Below are positions 19,047-27,746 of a stretch of 34,797 nucleotides of DNA, in pieces. The DNA comes from Alphaproteobacteria bacterium (GTDB taxonomy: Bacteria; Pseudomonadota; Alphaproteobacteria; Rhizobiales; Xanthobacteraceae). The stretch spans positions 1 to 34,797 of the forward strand of contig JAJPHK010000052.1 of assembly GCA_021325315.1 (NCBI GenBank), written 5' to 3'. The first letter of the stretch is position 1, and every line of letters starts with the position of its first letter. The translations under genes and the position numbers were made by a program. The notes under the pieces were generated by a model. The model ran no database searches, was not told where the DNA came from, and worked only from the letters and a program-made list of their open reading frames with translations.

Positions 19047-19588
19047 AAAGCCATGTGAACCCCGAGCCGGTTTGGAATCATCCGGTCGTTGTCGCCGATA
19101 TTCCGGAGGAGGGCGAAGAGGTCACGCTCATGCCGGATGAGGCAACCCGCGCAGCGCTTGCGCGCTTTGCGGATGTGGTCGCAGTGTCCGCGCTTTCCGC
19201 GCGCCTGTATCTGCAGCCGGATGGCGCCGGGGGCGCCATGGTCACCGGCGAGCTCAATGCCACGGTGAAGCAGAACTCCGTCGTCTCGCTCGAGCCGTTC
19301 GAGAACAAGGTGCATGAGGAGATCGCGCTTCGCTTCGCGCCCAAGGGAGCGGTGCAAAAGGCGCCCGATCCGGATTTCGATCTTGACGAACCCGACCCTT
19401 CGGACGCGATCAGGAACGGCGTCATTGACCTCGGGGCCGTCGTCTCCGAGTTCCTTGTTCTTGGGATCGACCCTTACCCGCGCAAGCCGGGGGAGGTATT
19501 TACCCCGCCCCAGTCGGGGGGCGGGGAGAAGCAGGATAATCCCTTTGCCGCGCTTGCGAAGCTCAAAAAGGGCCGCTCTTCCAAGTAA
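19043..19588 (+). CDS. DUF177 (YceD-like) protein
   Basis: 181 residues. The family is linked in bacteria and plants to 23S rRNA accumulation and usually stands next to rpmF/plsX. ARLYLQPDGAGGAMVTGELN and the acidic C-terminal half (DFDLDEPDPSDAIRNGVIDL, then GAVVSEFLVLGIDPYPRKPG) are characteristic. The paired cysteines seen in some relatives are absent: the ELNATVKQNSVVSLEPF segment carries Thr/Lys/Ser in place of CxxC-type residues. No rpmF is present between this gene and plsX. ATGA overlap with the upstream gene. Confidence 0.88.
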   Translation: MKSHVNPEPVWNHPVVVADIPEEGEEVTLMPDEATRAALARFADVVAVSALSARLYLQPDGAGGAMVTGELNATVKQNSVVSLEPFENKVHEEIALRFAPKGAVQKAPDPDFDLDEPDPSDAIRNGVIDLGAVVSEFLVLGIDPYPRKPGEVFTPPQSGGGEKQDNPFAALAKLKKGRSSK

Positions 19589-19698
19589 TTTCCGTGTATT
19601 ACAGCTTTTGACTCTGAGGCCGACAGGCTATTGTCCGCCCGCCTCAGCCAACTCGAATCCAGAGACCCAACCGAACCCCGGGGCCCCACGCTCGCCCA

Positions 19699-20778
19699 AT
19701 GAACCGGCCTCTTTCCAAAGCAGTACGAATTTCAGTCGACGCCATGGGCGGCGATCACGGGCCCGAGGTGGTCGTGCCGGGCGCCGCGATCGCGCACGAC
19801 CGCCATCCCGACAGCGAGTTTATCTTCTTCGGCGACGAAAAACGGATCGCACCCATTCTTGCGGCGGAGAAGAGGCTAAAGAACGCGGCGAAGATCGTGC
19901 ATACGGATGTCGCCGTGAAGATGGACGACAAGCCGAGCCAGGCGCTCCGGCACGGAAGGCGCAATTCGTCGATGTGGCTCTCGCTCGATGCGGTGCGCAA
20001 GGGAAATGCGGACGTCGCGGTTTCCGCGGGCAACACCGGCGCGTTGATGGCGATGGCGAAGTTTTGCCTGAAGACTATGCCCGGGATCGACCGGCCGGCG
20101 ATCGCCGCGATCTGGCCGAACCTTCGCAGCGAAAGCGTCGTGCTCGATCTCGGCGCTTCGATCGGCGCGGACGCGAAGCAGCTCGTCGACATGGCTGTGA
20201 TGGGCGCGGCGATGGCGCGGATCGTATTCGATATCGAGCGTCCGACCGTCGGCCTTCTGAATGTCGGCGTCGAAGAGATCAAAGGCGTTGAGGCGGTAAA
20301 GCAGGCGGGTCAGCTTTTGCGCGAAGCCAATCTTCCCGAACTCGAATATCGCGGTTTTGTCGAGGGCGACGATATCGGGAAGGGCACGACGGATGTCGTC
20401 GTCACCGAGGGCTTCGCGGGCAATATCGCGTTGAAAACCGCAGAAGGCACGGCGAAGCAGATCGGCGAGTATCTTCGCGCCTCGATGAGTCGCACATGGC
20501 GGGGCAAGCTCGGTTATCTATTCGCGCGCGATGCGTTTCAGGTCCTGCGCGAGAAGGTCGATCCGCGAAAAGTCAACGGTGGCGTGTTCCTCGGCTTGAA
20601 CGGCGTCGTGGTGAAAAGCCATGGCGGCGCCGACGCGGAAAGCTTCGCGGCCGCGATCGACACCGCCTATGACGTTGTGCGAAACGACCTGAACGCACAG
20701 ATTTCGGCTATGCTGGCGCATCAGATGGCTGCGGCTCCTGTGACCAATCCCGCCGTTCTTAAGGAAACCGCATCGTGA
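19699..20778 (+). CDS. plsX: Phosphate acyltransferase PlsX
   Basis: 359 residues. Makes acyl-phosphate from acyl-ACP as the first step of phospholipid synthesis; a peripheral membrane enzyme. The [21 protein letters not shown]-terminus, [13 protein letters not shown] and [19 protein letters not shown] are diagnostic. The ATG at 19699 is placed by homology to the family start; the sequence before it (CCCCACGCTCGCCCA) has no Shine-Dalgarno, so initiation is unusual or leader-dependent. Its stop overlaps the GTG of fabH. Confidence 0.96.
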   Translation: MNRPLSKAVRISVDAMGGDHGPEVVVPGAAIAHDRHPDSEFIFFGDEKRIAPILAAEKRLKNAAKIVHTDVAVKMDDKPSQALRHGRRNSSMWLSLDAVRKGNADVAVSAGNTGALMAMAKFCLKTMPGIDRPAIAAIWPNLRSESVVLDLGASIGADAKQLVDMAVMGAAMARIVFDIERPTVGLLNVGVEEIKGVEAVKQAGQLLREANLPELEYRGFVEGDDIGKGTTDVVVTEGFAGNIALKTAEGTAKQIGEYLRASMSRTWRGKLGYLFARDAFQVLREKVDPRKVNGGVFLGLNGVVVKSHGGADAESFAAAIDTAYDVVRNDLNAQISAMLAHQMAAAPVTNPAVLKETAS

Positions 20779-21752
20779 GTATCCGCCGTTCTGTCGTGCG
20801 TGGTGTCGGCGCTTATCTGCCGAAGCGCGTGATCACCAATGACGAGCTTTCGCAAACGGTCGACACCAGCGACGCGTGGATCCAGCAGCGCACCGGCATT
20901 CGCGAGCGGCATATCGCGGCCGAAGGCGAGTTCACTTCGCATCTCGGCTTGCAAGCTGCGCGCGCTGCCCTGGCTGACGCCAAAATGGACGCGCGCGAAG
21001 TCGACCTGATCGTGCTCGCGACCTCGACGCCCGACCAAACTTTCCCCGCGACAGCGGTCACGATTCAAGCCGAACTCGGCATCCAGAAGGGCGCGGCGTT
21101 CGACGTGCAGGCGGTATGCTCTGGTTTCGTCTTCGCGCTTTCGACTGCCGACCAATATTTGCGCTCCGGCTCGTTCAACACGGCACTCGTGATCGGCGCG
21201 GAAACTTTCTCGCGCATTCTCGACTGGAAGGATCGCGGCACTTGCGTTCTGTTCGGCGACGGCGCGGGCGCGATCGTTTTGCAGGCGATGGATCAGCCGG
21301 GGACAAGAGAAGACCGCGGCGTACTCACGACGCATCTTCGCTCCGATGGACGTCACCGCGATAAATTATTTGTCGACGGCGGTCCATCGACAACAGGAAC
21401 CGCCGGCTATCTGCGAATGGAAGGCCGCGAAGTGTTCCGCCACGCGGTCGGCATGATCACGGATGTGATCGAGGATGCCTATAAAGCGACGGGCTACGAC
21501 TCGAACGATATCGACTGGTTCGTGCCGCATCAGGCGAACCGCCGTATCATCGACGGCAGCGCCAAGAAACTCGGAATCGCCCCGTCAAAAGTGGTCACAA
21601 CGGTGGATCGTCACGCCAATACCTCTGCGGCCTCGATTCCGCTTGCCCTCGCGGTGGCGGTCAAAGACGGGCGGATCAAACCGGGACACCTTGTATTGCT
21701 TGAGGCCATGGGCGGGGGCTTCACCTGGGGATCGGCACTGGTTCGCTGGTGA
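20775..21752 (+). CDS. fabH: Beta-ketoacyl-ACP synthase III
   Basis: 325 residues, starting at GTG 20775 within the plsX stop (GTGA overlap). Condenses acetyl-CoA with malonyl-ACP to start fatty acid synthesis. The Cys-His-Asn triad is complete: C115 in [14 protein letters not shown]252 in [11 protein letters not shown] and N282 in [10 protein letters not shown]. The C-terminal [20 protein letters not shown] is typical. plsX-fabH coupling is standard. Confidence 0.97.
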   Translation: MSIRRSVVRGVGAYLPKRVITNDELSQTVDTSDAWIQQRTGIRERHIAAEGEFTSHLGLQAARAALADAKMDAREVDLIVLATSTPDQTFPATAVTIQAELGIQKGAAFDVQAVCSGFVFALSTADQYLRSGSFNTALVIGAETFSRILDWKDRGTCVLFGDGAGAIVLQAMDQPGTREDRGVLTTHLRSDGRHRDKLFVDGGPSTTGTAGYLRMEGREVFRHAVGMITDVIEDAYKATGYDSNDIDWFVPHQANRRIIDGSAKKLGIAPSKVVTTVDRHANTSAASIPLALAVAVKDGRIKPGHLVLLEAMGGGFTWGSALVRW

Positions 21753-21841
21753 GCATTTCCCGGCGGTTGTTGACCCCGGGCCTCCCGACGAATATCGTTG
21801 AAATTCAGATGGATAGAACCGCCGAAAAGCGGGGGGCGCTC

Positions 21842-22150
21842 ATGGCTGGGGGTAAGACGTTAACTCGCGCAGATCTGAGCGAAGTTGTTTATCAGAAGGT
21901 CGGACTTTCGCGCACAGAATCTGCCGCGCTAGTCGAACTCGTCCTGAAAGAAATTTCCGAGTCGCTCGCCCGTGGCGAGCACGTCAAACTTTCTTCCTTC
22001 GGATCGTTCATCGTGCGCAGCAAGGGACGCCGAATCGGCCGGAACCCGAAAACCGGCGAAGAAGTTCCGATCGAGCCGCGCCGCGTCATGGTGTTCAAGC
22101 CATCGAATATCATGAAGGCACGGATTAACGACGGTAAAGCGCGCAGCTAA
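21842..22150 (+). CDS. ihfA: Integration host factor alpha subunit
   Basis: 102 residues from ATG 21842. In-frame ATGs at 21749 and 21809 would add non-homologous N-termini. A DNA-bending nucleoid protein that forms a heterodimer with Ihf[61 protein letters not shown] and the KPSN tip are all present. It lies between fabH and the merR-like gene, the order expected for Rhizobiales. Confidence 0.96.
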   Translation: MAGGKTLTRADLSEVVYQKVGLSRTESAALVELVLKEISESLARGEHVKLSSFGSFIVRSKGRRIGRNPKTGEEVPIEPRRVMVFKPSNIMKARINDGKARS

Positions 22151-22164
22151 GGGAGACGCGCGGC

Positions 22165-22839
22165 GTGGAGAAGGGGCCTGACGCTTTTCGAACGATCAGC
22201 GAGGTTGCCGACGACCTCGATTTGCCCCAGCACGTTCTTCGTTTCTGGGAAACGCGTTTCGGGCAGATCAAGCCGCTGAAGCGCGGCGGCGGCCGCCGCT
22301 ACTATCGTCCGGACGACGTCGATCTTCTGCGCGGCATCCGGCATCTCTTGTATGGCGAGGGTTACACCATTCGCGGCGTGCAACAGATTTTGCGCGAGCA
22401 AGGGATTCGTCACGTGCAGGCGATCGGGCAGTCGGCGGCGGAGGAAGCTGCGAGGACCGGCGCAGCGGCGCCCGGCCGCGGGCGCAGCGGTGTAAGCGGG
22501 TTGATGGATTTATTGCCGTCGCTCCGCGGGGAGCCCAAGACGCCCGAATTGCCGCGCGTGGTGGAAGTTCCCGTTCCGCAACACGATGCGGAGGAGGGCG
22601 AAGGGACGGGCGATCAATTGCCGCAGTTTCTGCGCAAGCCCAGCATCGCCCGTCCGCCCGCGATGCAAGCGGAAAAGGAAGAATCCCCCGAGGGTTCCGT
22701 ACAGACGAGGGAAAGTCATAAAAGTCATACAAGTGTCACGAGCCTGACGCCTGATGCAATTCAGCTTCTGAAAGCGACGTTGAACGAGCTAGGCGAATGC
22801 CGCCGTATGCTGGACGCGGCGCGCGAGCGCGAGTGGTAG
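22165..22839 (+). CDS. MerR-family transcriptional regulator
   Basis: 224 residues, GTG start at 22165 preceded by GGGAGACGCG. An N-terminal MerR helix-turn-helix runs from about 10 to 80: [20 protein letters not shown], then [20 protein letters not shown] and [20 protein letters not shown]. The second half (about 100-195) is Pro/Glu/Arg-rich and probably disordered, with a short helical C-terminus [20 protein letters not shown]. No cysteine metal site of the MerR/CueR kind is visible. The effector and targets are unknown. The position 14 bases after ihfA is conserved in alphaproteobacteria. Confidence 0.88.
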   Translation: MEKGPDAFRTISEVADDLDLPQHVLRFWETRFGQIKPLKRGGGRRYYRPDDVDLLRGIRHLLYGEGYTIRGVQQILREQGIRHVQAIGQSAAEEAARTGAAAPGRGRSGVSGLMDLLPSLRGEPKTPELPRVVEVPVPQHDAEEGEGTGDQLPQFLRKPSIARPPAMQAEKEESPEGSVQTRESHKSHTSVTSLTPDAIQLLKATLNELGECRRMLDAAREREW

Positions 22840-22879
22840 ACGCCCTGCCTGTTATTCCAGCAAAATTCCGCAATTTTTG

Positions 22880-22892
22880 TTGCGAGTAGCAA
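22880..22892. promoter_or_regulatory. Small inverted repeat TTGC-N5-GCAA upstream of livG
   Basis: TTGC (22880-22883), GAGTA, GCAA (22889-22892), 69 bases before the livG start. GCAATT also occurs at 22870 and 22889 as a direct repeat in an A/T-rich patch. It could be an operator in the importer promoter; the match is short. Confidence 0.25.
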
Positions 22893-22961
22893 TTATTGGC
22901 TCTGGACGGATTCGCTATTCCCGTGAAGAATGCGCGTGTTGGATGGGGGATAGTTGCGTCA

Positions 22962-23717
22962 ATGCGTGGTGAGACAATCCTCGAGACCGAGGATTTGACC
23001 AAGGAGTTTGCCGGTTTTGTCGCCGTCAGCGGGGTGAATCTTCGCGTCGCGCGCGGCACGATTCATGCGCTGATTGGACCGAACGGTGCTGGCAAGACCA
23101 CCTGCTTCAATCTGCTTTCCAAGTTTCTCACGCCGACCCGCGGCAAGATCACCTACAAGGGCGAAGACATCACGACGCTTGCGCCGGCCGATGTCGCGCG
23201 GCTTGGTCTCGTGCGTTCCTTTCAGATCTCGGCGGTCTTCCCGCATCTTTCCGTGCTCGAAAATGTACGGATCGCGCTGCAACGGAAGCGCGGCACGTCG
23301 TTCGATTTTTGGCATTCGCGCAACATCCTGAACGAATACAACGACCGTGCGCGCGAATTGCTGAACGATGTCGGCCTTTCTTCCTTCGCCGACTGGATCG
23401 CAGTCGAGCTTCCTTACGGCCGCAAGCGCGCGCTAGAAATCGCAACGACGCTCGCGCTCGATCCGGAAATGATGCTGTTGGACGAGCCGATGGCGGGCAT
23501 GGGCCACGAGGACATCGACCGGATCGCCGCGCTGATCAAGCGCGTCTCGGCGAACCGCACGGTGCTCATGGTCGAGCACAATCTTTCGGTCGTCGCCAAT
23601 CTTTCCGACACGATCACCGTGCTTACGCGCGGACGCGTGCTCGCGGAAGGCAATTACGAAACGGTGTCAAAGAATCCCGACGTGCGCGAAGCCTATATGG
23701 GAACCGGCCATGCTTGA
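22962..23717 (+). CDS. livG: ABC transporter ATP-binding protein, LivG type
   Basis: 251 residues from ATG 22962, the usual LivG length. One of two ATPases of a HAAT (branched-chain-amino-acid-type) importer. Walker A is GPNGAGKTT, Walker B is MMLLDEPMAG, and the signature motif is the LivG-type degenerate LPYGRKRALEIA instead of LSGGQ. The switch His is in VLMVEHNLSVV. A weak GGGGGA lies before the start. It overlaps livF by 8 bases. Amino acids, amides, aromatic acids or other small solutes are all possible substrates for this class. Confidence 0.92.
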   Translation: MRGETILETEDLTKEFAGFVAVSGVNLRVARGTIHALIGPNGAGKTTCFNLLSKFLTPTRGKITYKGEDITTLAPADVARLGLVRSFQISAVFPHLSVLENVRIALQRKRGTSFDFWHSRNILNEYNDRARELLNDVGLSSFADWIAVELPYGRKRALEIATTLALDPEMMLLDEPMAGMGHEDIDRIAALIKRVSANRTVLMVEHNLSVVANLSDTITVLTRGRVLAEGNYETVSKNPDVREAYMGTGHA

Positions 23718-24420
23718 TCGCGCGCCGCTGCTCTCGGTGAAAAATCTCGAGGCCTGGTACGGCGAGTCGCATATTCTGCATGGCGTCGATTTCGACGTAT
23801 TCCCCGGCGAGGTCGTAACGCTTCTCGGCCGAAACGGCGCGGGCAAGACCACGACGCTGAAATCGGTGATGGGCATCGTCGGCCAGCGCAAGGGCTCGGT
23901 CAAAATGGAGGATGCGGAGCTGATCCGGCTCACCTCCGACAAGATCGCGAAGACGGGGATCGCTTTTTGTCCCGAAGAGCGCGGAATTTTCTCGAGCCTC
24001 GACGTGCAGGAAAACCTGTTTCTGCCGCCGCAACTGAGGCCGGGCGGGCTGTCAGCGGAGCGCATTTTCGAGCTGTTTCCGAACCTCAAGGAGCGTCTGC
24101 ACAGCCAGGGCACCAAGCTTTCGGGCGGCGAGCAACAGATGCTGGCAATCGGCCGCATCCTGCGCACGGGGGCAAGATTGCTACTTCTTGATGAGCCGAC
24201 AGAAGGGCTCGCCCCGGTTATCATCCAGCAGATCGGCAATACGATTAAAATGCTTAAAGATCAGGGTTTTACGATTTTGCTCGTCGAGCAAAATTTCCGC
24301 TTCGCCTCGACCGTGGCCGACCGTTTCTACATCATGGAGCACGGCAAGGTCGTGGAAAGGTTCGCGAATTCCGAACTGGACGCGAAGCGGGAAAAGCTAC
24401 ACGAATACCTCGGAGTTTGA
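23710..24420 (+). CDS. livF: ABC transporter ATP-binding protein, LivF type
   Basis: 236 residues, with its ATG inside the end of livG. Walker A GRNGAGKTTT, signature LSGGEQQMLAIGR, Walker B LLLLDEPTEGLAP and switch His-equivalent region ILLVEQNFRFA (Gln/Glu pair typical of LivF). The C-terminus reads NSELDAKREKLHEYLGV; a copy of the DNA encoding the SELDA part recurs at 27658-27675. A hairpin and then the first binding-protein gene follow. Confidence 0.93.
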   Translation: MLDRAPLLSVKNLEAWYGESHILHGVDFDVFPGEVVTLLGRNGAGKTTTLKSVMGIVGQRKGSVKMEDAELIRLTSDKIAKTGIAFCPEERGIFSSLDVQENLFLPPQLRPGGLSAERIFELFPNLKERLHSQGTKLSGGEQQMLAIGRILRTGARLLLLDEPTEGLAPVIIQQIGNTIKMLKDQGFTILLVEQNFRFASTVADRFYIMEHGKVVERFANSELDAKREKLHEYLGV

Positions 24421-24425
24421 AGTCT

Positions 24426-24441
24426 CGGGCCCAAAGGCCCG
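24426..24441 (+). promoter_or_regulatory. Intercistronic hairpin between livF and SBP1
   Basis: CGGGCC (24426-24431), loop CAAA, GGCCCG (24436-24441), six bases after the livF stop and 18 before the SBP1 start. It has no T tract. Such hairpins commonly act as RNA processing or stability elements that let the binding protein be made in excess. Confidence 0.5.
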
Positions 24442-24459
24442 CACAAAGGGAGGAAGGTA

Positions 24460-25668
24460 ATGAGGAAGGTTATTGGTGCCGTAGCAGCAGCGGCCGTCGC
24501 CCTCGGTTTGGGCACCGCGGCGCATGCGCAGCAGACGGTAAAAATCGGCGTACTGAACGACATGTCCGGTCTCTACGCGGACCTTGCGGGCCGGGGCTCA
24601 GTTGCGGCTGCGAAACTTGCCGTCGAAGATTTTGCCAAGATCGATCCGAACCTGAAAGTCGAGATTGTTTCCGGCGACCACCAGAACAAGCCGGATATCG
24701 GTTCGTCGATTGCTACCAAGTGGTTCGATAACGAAGGCGTCGACATGATTGTGGACGTGCCGACCTCGAGCGTCGCGCTTGCGGTCAGCCAGGTCGCGGC
24801 GAACAAGAATAAGGTATTCATTGGGTCGGGTCCCGCTTCTTCCGATCTCACCGGTTCGAAGTGCAACGCAAATACTGTCCACTGGACCTACGACACCTGG
24901 ATGCTGGCAAACGGTACCGGCAAGGCGGTTGTTAAGACCGGCGGCGATACATGGTTCTTCATCACTGCCGATTACGCGTTCGGGCACGCGCTGGAGCGCG
25001 ATACGTCCGAGGTCGTCAAGGCGAATGGCGGCAAGGTGCTCGGCGCGGTTCGTGCGCCGCTGAACACCTCAGACTTCTCCTCGTTCCTGCTGCAGGCGCA
25101 ATCGTCGAAAGCGAAGGTGATCGGCCTTGCGAACGCGGGCGGCGATACCATCAACTCGATCAAGCAGGCGGCCGAATTCGGCATCGTGAAAGGCGGGCAG
25201 AGCCTTGCCGGCTTGCTGATTTTCTCGACCGACGTTGTTGCACTGGGCCTGCCGACCGCCCAGGGCCTTGTGCTGACGGAAACCTGGTACTGGGACCTGA
25301 ATGACAACAATCGGGCGTGGACGAAACGCTGGCAGAAGGAAATGGGAAACAAAGTTCCCACCATGGTTCAAGCTGGCGTGTATTCGGGAGTGCTGCACTA
25401 TTTGAAAGCCGTGTCCGCCCTGAAGCAGTCCAAGGACGGCAAGGCGGTGGTCGACAAAATGAAAGAATTGCCGACGGATGACACGCTGTTCGGCAAGGGC
25501 TCGATCCGCGTCGACGGCCGAAAGATTCACCCGGCATATCTGTTCGAGGTGAAGAAGCCTTCGGAATCGAAATCTGCTTTCGACATTTACAAGCTGCGCG
25601 CCACCATCCCGGCGGACGAAGCGTTCCGTCCGCTCAAGGACGGCGGCTGCCCGCTGGTAAAGAGCTGA
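24460..25668 (+). CDS. ABC transporter periplasmic substrate-binding protein 1 (HAAT family)
   Basis: 402 residues with a strong AGGGAGGAAGG ribosome-binding site. A signal peptide MRKVIGAVAAAAVALGLG ends near AHA-Q (about 23), then VKIGVLNDMSGLYADLAGRG opens the type-I periplasmic-binding fold. FASSVALAVSQVAAN-type loops, KCNANTVHWTYDTWMLANGT and FITADYAFGHALERDTS form the ligand cleft region. It is a close paralogue of the protein at 27747-28961. The ligand is not predictable by eye; this subgroup also includes binders of aromatic acids, amides and other non-amino-acid ligands. Confidence 0.9.
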   Translation: MRKVIGAVAAAAVALGLGTAAHAQQTVKIGVLNDMSGLYADLAGRGSVAAAKLAVEDFAKIDPNLKVEIVSGDHQNKPDIGSSIATKWFDNEGVDMIVDVPTSSVALAVSQVAANKNKVFIGSGPASSDLTGSKCNANTVHWTYDTWMLANGTGKAVVKTGGDTWFFITADYAFGHALERDTSEVVKANGGKVLGAVRAPLNTSDFSSFLLQAQSSKAKVIGLANAGGDTINSIKQAAEFGIVKGGQSLAGLLIFSTDVVALGLPTAQGLVLTETWYWDLNDNNRAWTKRWQKEMGNKVPTMVQAGVYSGVLHYLKAVSALKQSKDGKAVVDKMKELPTDDTLFGKGSIRVDGRKIHPAYLFEVKKPSESKSAFDIYKLRATIPADEAFRPLKDGGCPLVKS

Positions 25669-25686
25669 TCGAAATGTAGTTGCTGC

Positions 25687-25717
25687 GAGGGGCGGGCAGA
25701 AACCCGCCCCTCATTTT
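25687..25717 (+). terminator. Strong hairpin with short T run between SBP1 and livH
   Basis: GAGGGGCGGG (25687-25696), loop CAGAAA, CCCGCCCCTC (25703-25712), then ATTTTC. The stem is 10 perfect pairs. Located 19 bases after the SBP1 stop, it is probably a partial terminator/3'-stabiliser raising binding protein over permease levels rather than the end of the operon. Confidence 0.8.
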
Positions 25718-25732
25718 CACAAGAGCCTTCGC

Positions 25733-26617
25733 ATGTTTGAAATTTTCGGCATTCCGTCGCAGGCCTTGTTCGGTCAGCTCCTGATCGGGCTGATCAACGG
25801 CTCGTTCTATGCGCTCTTGTCGCTCGGGCTCGCCGTGATTTTCGGGATGCTTAACATCATCAATTTCGCGCACGGCGCTCAATACATGCTGGGGGCGTTT
25901 GCGGCCTATCTTCTGTTGCAGCTCACCGGCATCGGCTATTGGCCGGCGCTCATTCTCGCGCCCATTATCGTCGGCATCATCGGCATCGTGATCGAGCGCA
26001 CGATGCTGCAATGGCTCTACAAGCTCGATCATCTTTACGGGCTTTTGCTCACCTTCGGGCTCGCGCTCGTGATCGAGGGCGTGTTCCGCAATTATTACGG
26101 CTCGTCGGGCCAGCCCTATCAGGTGCCATCTTCGCTGGCCGGTGGGCACAATCTCGGCTTCATGTTTCTACCGAATTATCGCGCGTGGGTGATCGTAGCG
26201 TCGCTGATTGTCTGTTTCGGCACGTGGTTCGTGATCGAAAAGACGCGCCTTGGCTCGTACCTGCGCGCGGCGACAGAAAATCCGACACTGGTTCGCGCTT
26301 TCGGCATCAACGTCCCGCGCATGATCACGCTCACCTACGGTTTCGGCGTGGCGCTTGCGGCCTTCGCGGGGGTAATGGCGGCGCCGATCTATAACGTCAG
26401 CCCGCAAATGGGCTCAGACATCATCATCGTCGTGTTCGCCGTCGTCGTGATCGGCGGCATGGGCTCGATCATGGGCGCGATTTTGACCGGCTTCTCGCTC
26501 GGGATCGCCGAAGGCCTGACGAAAGTATTTTTCCCCGAAGCCTCGAGCACGGTGATCTTCGTCATCATGGCGATCGTGCTTTTGACCCGCCCTGCAGGAT
26601 TGTTCGGAAGAGGGTGA
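25733..26617 (+). CDS. livH: ABC transporter permease, LivH type
   Basis: 294 residues with about eight hydrophobic helices. LINGSFYALLSLGLAVIFGM, IINFAHGAQYMLGAFAAYLL and the EAA-like cytoplasmic loop ATENPTLVRAFGINVPRM are characteristic of LivH. AVVVIGGMGSIMGAILTGF is the conserved C-terminal helix pair. It forms the inner-membrane channel with the LivM-type protein whose gene starts 1 base after its stop. Confidence 0.93.
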   Translation: MFEIFGIPSQALFGQLLIGLINGSFYALLSLGLAVIFGMLNIINFAHGAQYMLGAFAAYLLLQLTGIGYWPALILAPIIVGIIGIVIERTMLQWLYKLDHLYGLLLTFGLALVIEGVFRNYYGSSGQPYQVPSSLAGGHNLGFMFLPNYRAWVIVASLIVCFGTWFVIEKTRLGSYLRAATENPTLVRAFGINVPRMITLTYGFGVALAAFAGVMAAPIYNVSPQMGSDIIIVVFAVVVIGGMGSIMGAILTGFSLGIAEGLTKVFFPEASSTVIFVIMAIVLLTRPAGLFGRG

Positions 26618-26618
26618 G

Positions 26619-27587
26619 ATGGCGAGCGCAACCGAAACCATCACCGCGCCCGTCACGGCGGCGAGTCACAGAAGCGAGCTGGTCGCTTTCGCGATCATGG
26701 CGGCATTTTTCGTCGTCGCGCCCGCGTTCATGTATCCGATCTTCCTGATGAAGGCGCTCTGCTTCGCGCTGTTTGCCTGCGCCTTCAATCTTTTGATCGG
26801 GTATGTCGGGCTCCTTTCGTTCGGGCACGCGATGTTTTTCGGCTGGGCGGCTTATTTCTGCGCACATATGCTCAAGGAGTGGGGGCTTACGCCGGAGCTG
26901 TCCATCATTCTTGCCACGGTCGCCGCAGGCGGACTCGGCCTTGTCGCGGGCGCGCTCGCCATCCGGCGGCAGGGCATCTATTTCGCGATGATTACGCTTG
27001 CGCTTGCGCAGATGATGTTTTTCTTCGCTGTGCAGGCGCCGTTCACGCATGGCGAGGACGGCATTCAGGGCGTCCAGCGCGGTAAGCTTCTCGGGCTGTT
27101 CGACCTGTCGCACGAGATGACAATGTATTTCTTCGTGCTGGTTGTCTTTCTCGCCGCCTTCCTTCTCATCTATCGCATCATCTACTCGCCCTTCGGTGAG
27201 GTGCTGAAAGCAATCCGCGAGAATGAAACGCGCGCGATATCGCTCGGCTACAAGACCGAGCGATACAAGTTGCTCGCCTTCATTCTGTCGGCGGCGCTCG
27301 CGGGGCTTGCTGGCGCGACAAAAGCCGTCGTCTTTCAGCTTGCTTCGCTCACCGACGTGCATTGGACGATGTCGGGCGAAGTGGTGCTGATGACACTTGT
27401 CGGAGGGCTCGGCACCGTGTTCGGGCCTGTGGTGGGCGCTTTCATCATTATCGCCATGCAGAGCTATCTCGCTGAATTCGGCCAGTGGGTGACGGTGATC
27501 CAGGGCGTCATTTTCGTCGCCTGCGTTCTCCTGTTCCGCCGCGGCGTGATCGGCGAGATCGCGCACTTCCTGAAAATCAGGCTGTAA
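26619..27587 (+). CDS. livM: ABC transporter permease, LivM type
   Basis: 322 residues, about 8-10 hydrophobic segments. AFNLLIGYVGLLSFGHAMFF (LivM-type GxxSxGHAxF), RRQGIYFAMITLALAQMMFF and the cytoplasmic loop IRENETRAISLGYKTERYK are family hallmarks; VLMTLVGGLGTVFGPVVGAF closes the domain. The relatively short N-terminus matches stand-alone LivM proteins. It is followed by 159 bases that hold a livF-derived remnant and then the second binding-protein gene. Confidence 0.93.
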   Translation: MASATETITAPVTAASHRSELVAFAIMAAFFVVAPAFMYPIFLMKALCFALFACAFNLLIGYVGLLSFGHAMFFGWAAYFCAHMLKEWGLTPELSIILATVAAGGLGLVAGALAIRRQGIYFAMITLALAQMMFFFAVQAPFTHGEDGIQGVQRGKLLGLFDLSHEMTMYFFVLVVFLAAFLLIYRIIYSPFGEVLKAIRENETRAISLGYKTERYKLLAFILSAALAGLAGATKAVVFQLASLTDVHWTMSGEVVLMTLVGGLGTVFGPVVGAFIIIAMQSYLAEFGQWVTVIQGVIFVACVLLFRRGVIGEIAHFLKIRL

Positions 27588-27650
27588 TCCCCGCGAATTC
27601 CGCAGGCTGAAATGACGGCGCTTTCGCCAGGCGAAATTCGCGCGCGCGGT

Positions 27651-27690
27651 TTTGCGCATTCCGAACTGGACGCGAGACTCGAAAAGGGAA
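27651..27690 (+). repeat. Remnant of the livF 3' end upstream of SBP2
   Basis: Eighteen bases at 27658-27675 are identical to 24368-24385 at the livF 3' end, and the flanks (TT-GCG before, CGAAAAG/GGAAAAG after) are also similar. Read in the SBP2 frame it gives FAHSELDAR against FANSELDAK in LivF. It starts 89 bases before SBP2; the original starts 92 bases before SBP1. This colinearity indicates that a segment from late livF through SBP1 was duplicated to make SBP2. Confidence 0.85.
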
Positions 27691-27746
27691 AGTCTACGCC
27701 TTGCTCCAAATGCGGAGCGCTCTCGGCTGCACCTAGGGAGGACGAA

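Noticed and set aside
22862-22877. AAAATT-CCGC-AATTTT hairpin after merR as a terminator
   Set aside because: The stem is only A/T pairs and too weak for intrinsic termination; it may just be part of the A/T-rich promoter region of livG.
27612-27746. N-terminal extension of SBP2 from ATG 27612
   Set aside because: The extension would hide the signal peptide and consists of the livF remnant; the strong ribosome site is directly before ATG 27747.
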